The translations under genes and the position numbers were made by a program. From the NCBI RefSeq assembly GCF_014637725.1, contig NZ_BMFC01000019.1, positions 1-61,505 of the forward strand: DNA of 61,505 bases, given 5' to 3'. Below, piece after piece: positions 17,026-24,512 of the stretch. This DNA is from Marivita lacus (GTDB taxonomy: Bacteria > Pseudomonadota > Alphaproteobacteria > Rhodobacterales > Rhodobacteraceae). The notes beneath the pieces are model-generated. The model was not told the origin of the DNA. It made no database searches and saw nothing but the letters and a program-made list of their open reading frames with translations. The stretch's first letter is position 1. Every line of letters begins with the position of its first letter.

Positions 17026-18029
17026 CAGCCATCCTTCTGCGTCTTCACCCAGGCGAGGAACGCCCGGTCGGGAGCCTGCACCCTTGGCCGCCCGGTGTCA
17101 TCCCACCATGCCAGCCAGCGCGCCTGCAACCCGTAGACATCCGCTCCGGGGCGCAAGGCCTTGGCCGCCTCCAGCGCCTCTTGCGACAGGATCGGGGCAT
17201 CCATGGGGCGCGGTCTGGCCCTCCGCGTGACGACAAGCACATCGCCCGCGCGTTCGGCCAAGGAATACTCGGGCAGGTGGTCTTCCTCGATCATCCGGCG
17301 CAGCGCGGCGCGGAACACCCGCACCGGGGACGCCGATCCCGACTTCAGATGCAGCACCGGCACCGAGATCGCCCATTCCGCCTGCCGACCGCAATGTTTG
17401 CGCGCCAGCTCGTAGATGCGCCGCTCCAGCGGTTTGCGCAGCCGAAAGTAATCGCGGCTCAGCGTCAGCACCGAGCGCGCACAGACGGCCCGGTACAGCC
17501 AGTCCGACAGGGTCACCGTCACCGAGATCATCCGCCCGCCGCGCGACCGGCGCAGGATCTCCCAGGACTCGATGAGGCCGAACCCCCGCGTCGCCTCGAT
17601 GCCGCCGGTGTCGATATTGGTGGTGATCCGCGTGCCCGCCAGCCGCTCGAACCCTTCGCGCAGGCGGGTGTAGCTTTCGCCCCCGGTATCGCGGTTGGTC
17701 GCCACCAGCAGGTCATGCGCGCGCAGCGTCAGGGTGCGCCCCACCGCGCGGCCCGCATTCATCGCCGCCACCAGTTGGCTGATGCAATAGATCAGGATGT
17801 CCTTGTCATGGATCGTGGCGCGGCCCTTCACGCTCGGCACCACCTCCACCGCAACGCCGTTATGGGCATAGGACAGCACCCGCCGGTCGGGGCGCGTCGA
17901 CAGCGAAAAGATCGGATGTTCCATCGACGCCAGATCGTCCTTGGGACTGGCGCCAAAGATATCGCAGACGAAGAAATCGCCCGTTGGGTGCCGGTCGGGC
18001 AAAAGCCCGCCATTCATTGGTCCCGTCAT
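17025..18029 (-). CDS. repA: Plasmid replication initiator RepA (RPA family)
   Basis: A 334-residue initiator that would bind origin repeats and recruit the host replisome. It fits the RPA family used by RepA-type replicons of roseobacters: FFVCDIFGASPKDDLASMEHP near the N-terminus, then LSYAHNGVAVEV, LLVATNRDTGGESYTRLREG and a winged-helix-like region with RRIYELARKHCG. ATG at 18029 is chosen, with AGGCGG upstream; a second ATG at 18017 is possible. The 468-bp gap behind it carries a DnaA box and iterons. The order of parAB on the opposite strand and the rml operon directly downstream is the striking context. Confidence 0.88.
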   Translation of the reverse strand: MTGPMNGGLLPDRHPTGDFFVCDIFGASPKDDLASMEHPIFSLSTRPDRRVLSYAHNGVAVEVVPSVKGRATIHDKDILIYCISQLVAAMNAGRAVGRTLTLRAHDLLVATNRDTGGESYTRLREGFERLAGTRITTNIDTGGIEATRGFGLIESWEILRRSRGGRMISVTVTLSDWLYRAVCARSVLTLSRDYFRLRKPLERRIYELARKHCGRQAEWAISVPVLHLKSGSASPVRVFRAALRRMIEEDHLPEYSLAERAGDVLVVTRRARPRPMDAPILSQEALEAAKALRPGADVYGLQARWLAWWDDTGRPRVQAPDRAFLAWVKTQKDG

Positions 18030-18129
18030 GGGGTCCGCCTGTATTTGCTCTGCTCGTCCCCGGTTGTTCTTTGCGGCCGGCTTTCATGCCGACTCGGCTT
18101 TCGGGGTTTCAGTGACACCCACCGTAAAG

Positions 18130-18138
18130 TTATCCACA
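18130..18138 (+). promoter_or_regulatory. DnaA box
   Basis: TTATCCACA matches the consensus DnaA box exactly. It lies about 100 bp behind the repA start and 35 bp before the iterons, the placement expected in a RepA-type plasmid origin. Confidence 0.7.
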
Positions 18139-18172
18139 GCGTGCGTCCATCCCAAGCCGGGATTTCAGCGGA

Positions 18173-18238
18173 GGATCGGAGTCGCCCGCTCGGGGGATCG
18201 GAGTCGGACCAACGGGGGTTCAGAGTCGCGTGGCCTGT
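18173..18238. repeat. Three 22-bp iterons
   Basis: GGATCGGAGTCG starts at 18173 and again at 18195, and the variant GGTTCAGAGTCG starts at 18217. The period is 22 bp, two turns of the helix, as in initiator-binding iterons. Each unit ends in a C/G-rich variable part. RepA is the likely ligand. Confidence 0.65.
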
Positions 18239-18497
18239 CGGTGCCGCAAGTTTTTCCTTTCATGGAAAAGACTTAGACAAAGCACTCTGGCCCTGTAACA
18301 TAAAACTAACTGATTTTAACAAGGACGCAGGTCCAGTGACCCTGTCTGCCCAAAGCCTGAAATCAGATAGCAACCCATTGGATTTGCTTAGAAAAGACAA
18401 GAGTGTTGCGGTTTTCCTTCCATGTATGCATTTTTGTGGTAGTCTGCTCAAAACAGCGCACACAGAGGCGCTTTGCACAGGTGAAATCGAGCAGCAG

Positions 18498-19886
18498 ATG
18501 AACCAGGACAACCCTCTCCCACCCTATTTCAACATCCATCCCGACAGCGCGCTCGACGCGCTTGGAGCGCCCGCCACCACTGCCGATTTCGGCACCATCG
18601 CCCGGGCCTGCGAAGCCGGGCGCGCCGATCTGTCCAGCCGTGGGCTCGAGGAAGGCGGCCGGCGATCGCTGCGGCTCTTCTCCACCTGGGAAATCACCCG
18701 CTACCTGATCCCCGTCGCCACCGGCCATTTCCGCCGCGTGCTGAAACAGAACCCCGACCTGCCGCAGGGCCGCTCCGAGACCACCAGCGGCGCCAAGTGG
18801 TTCACCTTCGACGAGGTGCTGCGCCTGCGCGCCCATTTCGCCGCCGAAGGGTCCAAGACCAAGGAATACCTCCCCTACCGGCCCAAGGGACAGCCCGCCA
18901 AGCTGGTGGCGGTCGCCAATTTCAAGGGGGGTGTCGGCAAGACATCGACAGCGGCGCATCTCGCCATGTCCGCCGCCCTTGATGGCTACAAGGTGCTGGT
19001 GATCGATCTGGACAGCCAGGGCTCCATGACCTCGATCTTCGGCGGCAAGGTACAGGACGAATGGTCCACCGTCTTCCCGCTGCTGGCACGCCACTACGCG
19101 CGCCACCTGCAGGGCGAGAACCAGCGCCGCCTCGACCGGGGCGACGCACCCACGCCGCTCGACGACACGCTCTCCGAGGCGCTGAAGTCGCGCAGCGAAA
19201 CCTTGGTGCAGAAAACCCACTGGCCCAATATCGACCTGATCGGCGCGCAGCTGAACCTCTACTGGGCCGAGTTCCAGATCCCCGTCTGGCGCATGGGCGC
19301 CCGTGGCTGGAAGCTCTGGGATGCGCTCACCGACAGCCTGCAGGAGGATGGCATCCTCGACCAGTATGACGTGATCTTCCTCGATACGCCCCCCGCCCTC
19401 GGCTACCTCACCATCAACGGGCTGGCCGCCGCCGACATCCTGCTGGTGCCTCTGGGCGCGTCCTTCCTCGAGTTCGACAGCACCGGGCGCTTCTTCGACA
19501 TGCTGCACGCCACCTTCGGGTCCATCGAGGAGGCCGAGAACATGGCCGCCCGCGCCCTTGGTCGCGACGGGCTGGCCTTCCAGTGGGACGCGGTGCGCGC
19601 CGTGGTCACCCGCTACGACAGCGCGCAACAGGCGGAACTCGCCGCGCTCATGCAGGCCTATCTCGGCCCCACCCTCTCGCCCCACCGTCAGGGGTTTACC
19701 GCCCTCATCGGTCAGGCCGGCGAACAGGTGCAGGGCATCTACGAGGCCGATTACCGCGATTTCAACCGCGAGACCTATGTGCGCGGCCGCGAAACCTTTG
19801 ATGCCACCTATGCCGCGTTCAAGCAGCTGCTGATCGGCAGCTGGCACCGCGACGTGCAGGCGTCCAATGCTCAGGCCGCGGAGTAG
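18498..19886 (+). CDS. parA: Plasmid partition ATPase ParA
   Basis: Type Ia ParA that moves the replicon by ATP-dependent binding to the nucleoid. From the ATG at 18498 it has 462 residues: an N-terminal DNA-binding region of about 125 residues (TWEITRYLIPVATG, TSGAKWFTFDEVLRLR), then the deviant Walker A KGGVGKTS at 143-150. LVIDLDSQGSMTSIFGG and VIFLDTPPALGYLTINGL follow. The reading frame stays open far upstream, to 16821, but that part lies antisense to rmlC and repA, so I reject it. The N-terminal domain suggests autoregulation at its own promoter. parB follows after 146 bp. Confidence 0.93.
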   Translation: MNQDNPLPPYFNIHPDSALDALGAPATTADFGTIARACEAGRADLSSRGLEEGGRRSLRLFSTWEITRYLIPVATGHFRRVLKQNPDLPQGRSETTSGAKWFTFDEVLRLRAHFAAEGSKTKEYLPYRPKGQPAKLVAVANFKGGVGKTSTAAHLAMSAALDGYKVLVIDLDSQGSMTSIFGGKVQDEWSTVFPLLARHYARHLQGENQRRLDRGDAPTPLDDTLSEALKSRSETLVQKTHWPNIDLIGAQLNLYWAEFQIPVWRMGARGWKLWDALTDSLQEDGILDQYDVIFLDTPPALGYLTINGLAAADILLVPLGASFLEFDSTGRFFDMLHATFGSIEEAENMAARALGRDGLAFQWDAVRAVVTRYDSAQQAELAALMQAYLGPTLSPHRQGFTALIGQAGEQVQGIYEADYRDFNRETYVRGRETFDATYAAFKQLLIGSWHRDVQASNAQAAE

Positions 19887-19893
19887 GGGCATG

Positions 19894-19904
19894 TTCGCAG
19901 CGAA
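19894..19904. repeat. Short parS-like palindrome between parA and parB
   Basis: TTCGCAGCGAA, followed by AC, is the core of the GTTTCGC-N-GCGAAAC family described for this region, with one T missing from the left arm. It lies 8 bp after the parA stop. Confidence 0.4.
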
Positions 19905-20032
19905 ACGCCGCCCCGTCATCTTGCCCGTAAACTCCGGGGTTTGGGGCCGTGCCCCGATCCACCGCACGCCGCAGACACCGAACATTTACCAGATGCGCCA
20001 AGCCTGCCCCCAATCGAAAACAGGAGGTCCGC

Positions 20033-21061
20033 ATGGCCAAGCGTAAACGCCTGACGCCGCCCAACCCCAGCTATCTCGACACGCCGCCCGCGCTCGAGAC
20101 CAAGTCGATGTTCTCCACACCCCGCTCCGCTCCCATCGCCGACGTGGCGCGCGACGCCTCCAGCACGGCGGCGCTGAGCGAGATGGCCGAGAGCCTGGCG
20201 CGCGCCCGCGACGAGGGCCGCATGGTGGTGGCGCTGCCACTGGACGAGATCGTGATGGATCATCTCGTACGCGACCGTCTGGTGGTGGACGCGACCGAGA
20301 TGCAGACGCTCAAGACCTCCCTGCGCAGCCGCGGCCAGCAGACACCGATCGAGGTGATGCAGCTCGAAGACGGGCGCTACGGGTTGATCTCGGGCTGGCG
20401 GCGCTGCCAGGCGCTGTCCGAGATCGCCCAGGAAGACCGCGATGACGACCCCACGGTCCTGGCGCTGTTGCGCCGCCCCGAAGAGGCGTCGGATGCCTAT
20501 CTCGCCATGGTCGAGGAAAACGAGATCCGGGTCGATCTGAGCTATTTCGAACGCGCGAGAATCGTCGCCAAGGCGGTGGAGGAGGGTGTCTACGGCACAG
20601 AGCGCACCGCGTTGCAGATGCTCTTCCGCTCTGCCAGCCGCGCCAAGCGCTCCAAGATCGGCAGCTTCCTTCCGGTGGTGCGGGCGCTCGACGGTGTGGT
20701 GCGCTTTCCCCATGGGCTGAGCGAACGGCTGGGTCTGAGCCTGGCGCAGGCGCTGAACGACGATCCCGGCTTTGCCCCGCGCTTGCAGGCGCAGCTTGAA
20801 GCGGTCGAGGTCGAGACGCCAGAGGCGGAAACCGCGCTGCTGACCAAGGCGCTTGCCGTGCATAATCAGTCTCTGAAGGCCAGAACAGAGACGAAGTCCG
20901 CAGAGCCTGAACCGGCGTTTCGCGACGAAACCATCGGGGCCTTCACCCTGCGCCGCCACCGTGATGGCACGCTCTCGATCCTTGGCGCAGCCTGGCCGGA
21001 CAAGCTTGATCCGGATCTGAAGCGGCTGCTCAAAAACGCATCAGGTTTCGTTCCAAAATAG
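20033..21061 (+). CDS. parB: Plasmid partition protein ParB
   Basis: Centromere-binding partner of ParA, 342 residues. The ParB/Sulfiredoxin-type domain (about 60-180) has RSRGQQTPIEV, LISGWRRCQAL (the ERR-type CTP box) and MVEENEIRVDLSYFERARI. A helix-turn-helix region (about 190-240) follows. The ATG at 20033 has a perfect AGGAGG at 20022-20027. A parS-like palindrome begins 18 bp after the stop, and another palindrome of the same family lies inside the gene at 20917-20931. Upstream in-frame codons to 19949 lack a ribosome binding site. Confidence 0.93.
   Translation: MAKRKRLTPPNPSYLDTPPALETKSMFSTPRSAPIADVARDASSTAALSEMAESLARARDEGRMVVALPLDEIVMDHLVRDRLVVDATEMQTLKTSLRSRGQQTPIEVMQLEDGRYGLISGWRRCQALSEIAQEDRDDDPTVLALLRRPEEASDAYLAMVEENEIRVDLSYFERARIVAKAVEEGVYGTERTALQMLFRSASRAKRSKIGSFLPVVRALDGVVRFPHGLSERLGLSLAQALNDDPGFAPRLQAQLEAVEVETPEAETALLTKALAVHNQSLKARTETKSAEPEPAFRDETIGAFTLRRHRDGTLSILGAAWPDKLDPDLKRLLKNASGFVPK
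20917..20931. repeat. parS-like palindrome inside parB
   Basis: GTTTCGCGACGAAAC has arms GTTTCG and CGAAAC. It encodes FRDET in the parB frame. See the cluster entries up to 26202. Confidence 0.55.
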
Positions 21062-21116
21062 GTCCGGATCGGCCCCAATGTTTCGCGCGCGAAACAATAC
21101 GTCCGGATCGGACCTA
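21059..21116. promoter_or_regulatory. Composite parS-like element, copy 1
   Basis: Core TGTTTCGCGCGCGAAACA at 21079-21096 is a perfect 18-bp palindrome. Its half-sites differ by one base from the canonical parS half TGTTTCAC. Outer arms TAGGTCCG (21059-21066) and CGGACCTA (21109-21116) lie exactly symmetrically, 12 bp on each side of the core. The element starts inside the last codons of parB. Copy 2, inverted, is at 23624-23681. ParB is the likely ligand. Confidence 0.7.
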
Positions 21117-21142
21117 AATTCAGCGCTGGGGTAAAGACGCCT

Positions 21143-21160
21143 GACGGCGTCGACGCCGTC
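21143..21160. repeat. 18-bp perfect palindrome
   Basis: GACGGCGTCGACGCCGTC is a perfect palindrome between the parS-like element and the CtrA-type box, upstream of the glycosyltransferase at 21266. It could end parB transcription or serve as an operator. Confidence 0.5.
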
Positions 21161-21198
21161 GTGTTTCTCCGTCCTCGGAAAATCCTCCCCCCGACTGG

Positions 21199-21217
21199 TT
21201 AAGCAGGCATTAACCAT
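21199..21217. promoter_or_regulatory. CtrA-type binding site
   Basis: TTAAGCAGGCATTAACCAT matches the CtrA consensus TTAA-N7-TTAA(C) exactly, including the TTAACCAT half. It ends 48 bp before the start at 21266, where it could act at that gene's promoter. CtrA governs motility and cell-cycle genes in alphaproteobacteria. Confidence 0.55.
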
Positions 21218-21265
21218 CTTCAGGCCAAGCTGCCCGGCAAAGCGATCGCCCGGAAAGGCCTGTCC

Positions 21266-23605
21266 ATGCTGCTGCGCCTCCTGCGTCTGTATCGACGCTA
21301 TGCCACGCGCCATCTCTGCCTGAGATTCGGCCATGTGCCGCTGGACAGGGACACCCGCGCGTCGGTGATGCTGCGTCGGGGCCGTGTCTGCGTTGACGCA
21401 GACAGCGCCGTGCTTGCGCATGGCGGGGCGCAGGCGGTGGGCGCTGCGCCGTCCCTGCCCCACCTGCCCGGCGCGCCGGTTCAGGTTTCGCTGCGAAACC
21501 CGACGCTGGCCCCGGTCACCTTTCCTGCCCTGTCGCGGTTCTGCCTTTGGCGCGGTCACCTGTTGCTCTGGCCCGGGCTTGCACAGCGCGTGATCCAGGT
21601 GCTGCCACTCCTGCGCCATTCCGGTGATCCGCATGTCCGGGCCTGCGCCAGGGCCCGGCTTGGCCTCTCAACCGACGCCCCGGCACCGCTGCTGACTCTG
21701 TCCCACCCTGAAGTCCCCCTGCCAAGCGGGCCCATCCCCATTGCCCTGCTGCTCCCGGTGCACAACGCGACCGTGCATGTTGCATCCTGCCTTGCCCGGA
21801 TCGTGTCCATGACCGACCTGCCCTGGCGGCTGGTGATCGTCGAGGACGGCTCCACCGATCCTGCCCTGCGCCCGATGGTGCTGGACTGGGTCGCGGCACA
21901 TCCCACTGCGTCGCTGATCTGCCACGACAGCCCGCGTGGCTTTGCCGCTTCGGTCAATGTCGGGCTTGCCGCGCTGGGACAGATCGACAGCCCGGTGGTG
22001 CTCCTCAATTCCGATATCACCCTGCCTCAGGGCTGGGCGGCACGGCTGATTGCGCCGCTGCTCTCCGACAAGACCATCGCCAGCGTCACGCCGCTGTCGA
22101 ACGAGGGCGAGCTGATGGGCGCACCCCATGCCTGCGCCGGTGTTGCGCTGCGAAACGGGGAGGTGGACAGGATCGATGCCGCGCTTGCGCCAATCGCCCG
22201 GCACAGCGATCTGCCGTCGCTTCCCACCGGCTCGGGGTTCTGCATGGCGCTGTCTCCCCATTGGCTCGCGCAGGTGCCGCGCCTCGATGAAAGCTTCGGG
22301 CGGGGCTACGGCGAGGAGGTGGATTGGTGCCAGCGCACCCGTGCGCTTGGCGGGCGGCATGTCTGCCAGACCGGGCTGTTCGTCGGGCATGTCGGTGCCG
22401 CCAGTTTCGGCGCGGAACAGAGACGCAAATTGCGAGCGCGCGCCGCTCCGGTTCTGGCCCGACGCTGGCCGCGCTTTGACGGCGAGGTGGCGGAGGTGCT
22501 GGCGCATGATCCCCTCGCAGGGGACCGGCTGCGCGCCGGTCTGGTCTGGGCACGGGCGCGTCTGAACGGTGCCGCCCTGCCCCTCTACCTTGCCCATTCG
22601 GGGGGCGGCGGCACGGCGCTCTGGCTGGACCAACGGCTGCGGAGCCACGAGGTTGCGGTGGTGTTGCGCGTCGGCGGGCCGCTGCGCTGGGAGCTGGAAC
22701 TGCACACACAATCCGGCATCACGCGCGGCGCAACTGCGGAGTTTGAGGTCATACAGAGCCTGTTGCGCCACGCGGGACCCCGCCGTGTGACCTATGTCTG
22801 CGCCGTGGGAGATCCTGCACCGGAGGAGATCCCGTTTCGCCTGCTGGACCTCTGCGCCGGGGGGCATCCTCTCGAGGTGATGTTCCACGACTATTACCCG
22901 CTGAACCGGGATTACACGTTTCGCAGCGCAACAGACTCGCATTGGCGCGCGCTCTGGCGGGTGGCGCTGGACCGGGCCGATCAGCTGACGGTGTTTTCCC
23001 AAGCCTCTCGGAAGATCGTCGCCGGGGTGCATCCGGATCTCGCCTCCAAGATCCGCCTGCACCCGCATGGGCCCTTGGGGCCGGTGCCGCGCCTGTCGGC
23101 AGCATCTGCCAGACGCAGGGTTCTGGCGGTGCCGGGACACCTCAATGCGCAGAAAGGTGCCGCGGTGGTGCGCGATCTGGCCCGCGTCCTTGCGCGCACC
23201 GATGAGGCGCGGCTGGTGGTGTTGGGTGAGGTTGCCCCCGATTGCCCCCTGCCACGCTCGGTGACGGTGCTGGGGGGCTACAGGCTGGAGGACCTGCCGC
23301 ATCTCGTGGCGCGGCATGGCATCGGCGCCTGGCTTATCCCGTCGCTCTGGGCCGAGACCTTTTCCTATGTCACGCAGGAATCGCTGGCGACCGGCCTGCC
23401 CTGCATCGGCTTCGATCTGGGCGGGCAGGGTGATGCGCTGCGTGCGGCACCAAATGGCCATGTCGTTTCGCTGCGAAACGGGGGTGCGCCGGACATGGAG
23501 GCGCTGCTTGCCGCGCTGCGGGCGCTGCCGGACTGGCCTGCGAGGCCTGTGGAAACAGGCCTTGACCTGCCGCAAAAATGGCCTTTGCGCCGGGTGCGGG
23601 CGTGA
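21266..23605 (+). CDS. Fused GT2-GT4 glycosyltransferase
   Basis: A 779-residue protein with two catalytic domains. The first, about residues 150-390, is GT2: IALLLPVHNA, IVEDGSTDPA, VLLNSDITLPQGW and GYGEEVDWCQR. The second, about 440-770, is GT4-like, with LAHSGGGGTALWLD, VPGHLNAQKGA and the donor site AWLIPSLWAETFSYVTQESLA. Such fusions usually build a repeating disaccharide. The gene is enclosed by two inverted 58-bp parS-like elements and contains three in-frame copies of the palindrome GTTTCGCTGCGAAAC or a close variant, each encoding V(S/A)LRN. A CtrA-type box lies upstream. Confidence 0.85.
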   Translation: MLLRLLRLYRRYATRHLCLRFGHVPLDRDTRASVMLRRGRVCVDADSAVLAHGGAQAVGAAPSLPHLPGAPVQVSLRNPTLAPVTFPALSRFCLWRGHLLLWPGLAQRVIQVLPLLRHSGDPHVRACARARLGLSTDAPAPLLTLSHPEVPLPSGPIPIALLLPVHNATVHVASCLARIVSMTDLPWRLVIVEDGSTDPALRPMVLDWVAAHPTASLICHDSPRGFAASVNVGLAALGQIDSPVVLLNSDITLPQGWAARLIAPLLSDKTIASVTPLSNEGELMGAPHACAGVALRNGEVDRIDAALAPIARHSDLPSLPTGSGFCMALSPHWLAQVPRLDESFGRGYGEEVDWCQRTRALGGRHVCQTGLFVGHVGAASFGAEQRRKLRARAAPVLARRWPRFDGEVAEVLAHDPLAGDRLRAGLVWARARLNGAALPLYLAHSGGGGTALWLDQRLRSHEVAVVLRVGGPLRWELELHTQSGITRGATAEFEVIQSLLRHAGPRRVTYVCAVGDPAPEEIPFRLLDLCAGGHPLEVMFHDYYPLNRDYTFRSATDSHWRALWRVALDRADQLTVFSQASRKIVAGVHPDLASKIRLHPHGPLGPVPRLSAASARRRVLAVPGHLNAQKGAAVVRDLARVLARTDEARLVVLGEVAPDCPLPRSVTVLGGYRLEDLPHLVARHGIGAWLIPSLWAETFSYVTQESLATGLPCIGFDLGGQGDALRAAPNGHVVSLRNGGAPDMEALLAALRALPDWPARPVETGLDLPQKWPLRRVRA
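21484..21500. repeat. parS-like palindrome in GT2-GT4 gene
   Basis: GGTTTCGCTGCGAAACC is a perfect odd palindrome. It reads VSLRN in the gene frame. A variant with one mismatch, GTTGCGCTGCGAAAC, is at 22142-22156, and a degenerate one at 22918-22932. Confidence 0.55.
23464..23480. repeat. parS-like palindrome in GT2-GT4 gene, second copy
   Basis: CGTTTCGCTGCGAAACG is a perfect odd palindrome, again encoding VSLRN in the same frame as the copy at 21484-21500. Confidence 0.55.
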
Positions 23606-23623
23606 TCCTCTCTGCTCCCGGAA

Positions 23624-23681
23624 TAGGTCCGATCCGGTCCTATTGTTTCGCGCGCGAAACATTGGGTCCGTTTCGGACCTA
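23624..23681. promoter_or_regulatory. Composite parS-like element, copy 2 (inverted)
   Basis: The core TGTTTCGCGCGCGAAACA (23644-23661) is identical to copy 1. The arms TAGGTCCG (23624-23631) and CGGACCTA (23674-23681) stand at the same 12-bp distances. The intervening 12-mers match the reverse complement of copy 1 at 10 and 9 of 12 positions, so the two elements are inverted copies, about 53 of 58 bases alike. Similarity stops at the arms. It sits between the GT2-GT4 gene and the permease gene. Confidence 0.7.
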
Positions 23682-23685
23682 TCTC

Positions 23686-24465
23686 TCAGAGGTCGCTGAG
23701 GATGTCGCGGTGCCAGCGCCCCAGCCCGATCCCGGCCAGCAGCGCAACGCCCAGACCCAGCGCCATCAGGTAGGTCGGGCTGGCATAGGCCGCGTCATAG
23801 CCCGGATAGAGCCCGCGCCGCACCAGCCCCACCACATGGATCAGCGGGTTCCACCACAGCAGGTCGCGCCACGGCAGGGGAACCTGTTCAAAGGTGAAGA
23901 ACACGCCAGAGGCCAGGAACATCGGGCGCATGGCAATGGACCAGATCCGCTGCCAGAGCGGGGCAAGACCGATCAGCAGGCAGTTCATTGCGCCCATGCC
24001 AAGGCTCAGAACCGCCAGCAGCCCCGCCGCCTGAGCCAGTATGGCAAGGTCGGGTGTGGCGCGTGTTTCGCTGAGAAACAGGATGCCGCCCAGCAGCAGG
24101 CTTGCCACCGCCAACTGGGTCAGCACCGCCAGAAGGAACCGCGCGAGGATCGCGTCGAACACGCCCACCGCCGGGTAGGCAAAGAGCGGCCGCGAGAAGT
24201 TCAGCGCCTGCGCCAGTTTGCCGGTGATGTCCGAAAACGCCAGGAACGGCAGCAGACCGGTGGCGTAGAACAGCGGAAAACTGAGCCCGAGGGCCGGGGC
24301 GTGAAAGCCGATGGCAAAGATCGCGGACAAGAGCGCGATGCCCGCGAGGGGTTCGGCCACGGCCCAGAGGTAACCTCCGGGCACGCGGCCGTGAGTGGTG
24401 GACATTTCGCGCAGCATCAGCGCCCCGACCGTCCGCCAGAGGGTGGGACGGGCAAGCAGGGTCAT
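23686..24465 (-). CDS. kpsM: ABC-2 type polysaccharide export permease (KpsM-like)
   Basis: A 259-residue inner-membrane protein with about six hydrophobic segments, for instance PLAGIALLSAIFAIGF and FLLAVLTQLAVASLLLGGIL. The C-terminal region has the family pattern MFLASGVFFTFEQVP...WNPLIHVVGLVR. It would form the channel for the lipid-linked polysaccharide together with KpsT. It is divergent from kpsE-kpsT at 24513, with 47 bp between the starts. A parS-like palindrome with one mismatch lies in the gene at 24064-24080 and a weaker one in the divergent gap at 24471-24486. Confidence 0.88.
   Translation of the reverse strand: MTLLARPTLWRTVGALMLREMSTTHGRVPGGYLWAVAEPLAGIALLSAIFAIGFHAPALGLSFPLFYATGLLPFLAFSDITGKLAQALNFSRPLFAYPAVGVFDAILARFLLAVLTQLAVASLLLGGILFLSETRATPDLAILAQAAGLLAVLSLGMGAMNCLLIGLAPLWQRIWSIAMRPMFLASGVFFTFEQVPLPWRDLLWWNPLIHVVGLVRRGLYPGYDAAYASPTYLMALGLGVALLAGIGLGRWHRDILSDL
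24064..24080. repeat. parS-like palindrome in permease gene
   Basis: TGTTTCGCTGAGAAACA differs from a perfect odd palindrome at one pair. On the coding (minus) strand it reads FLSET, unlike the copies in neighbouring genes. Confidence 0.45.
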
Positions 24466-24512
24466 GGGGATGTTTCGCTGCGCAATTCCCGCATAGGAAG
24501 AATTGGTACGCG

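Larger units (their letters stand above)
18030..18497. other. Origin-like region between repA and parA
   Basis: This 468-bp divergent gap carries no gene. It holds a perfect DnaA box, three 22-bp tandem repeats and a hairpin TTTTCC-N6-GGAAAA at 18252-18267. An A/T-rich stretch of about 200 bp (18290-18480) then runs up to parA. That combination of initiator site, iterons and easily melted DNA is what a replication origin of this type should contain. It must also contain the promoters of repA and parA, but I cannot place them with confidence. Confidence 0.6.

Noticed and set aside
16821-18497. In-frame upstream extension of parA giving a protein of over 1000 residues
   Set aside because: It runs antisense through rmlC and repA and the origin-like gap, and has no family match. 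The ParA N-terminal domain begins right after the ATG at 18498.
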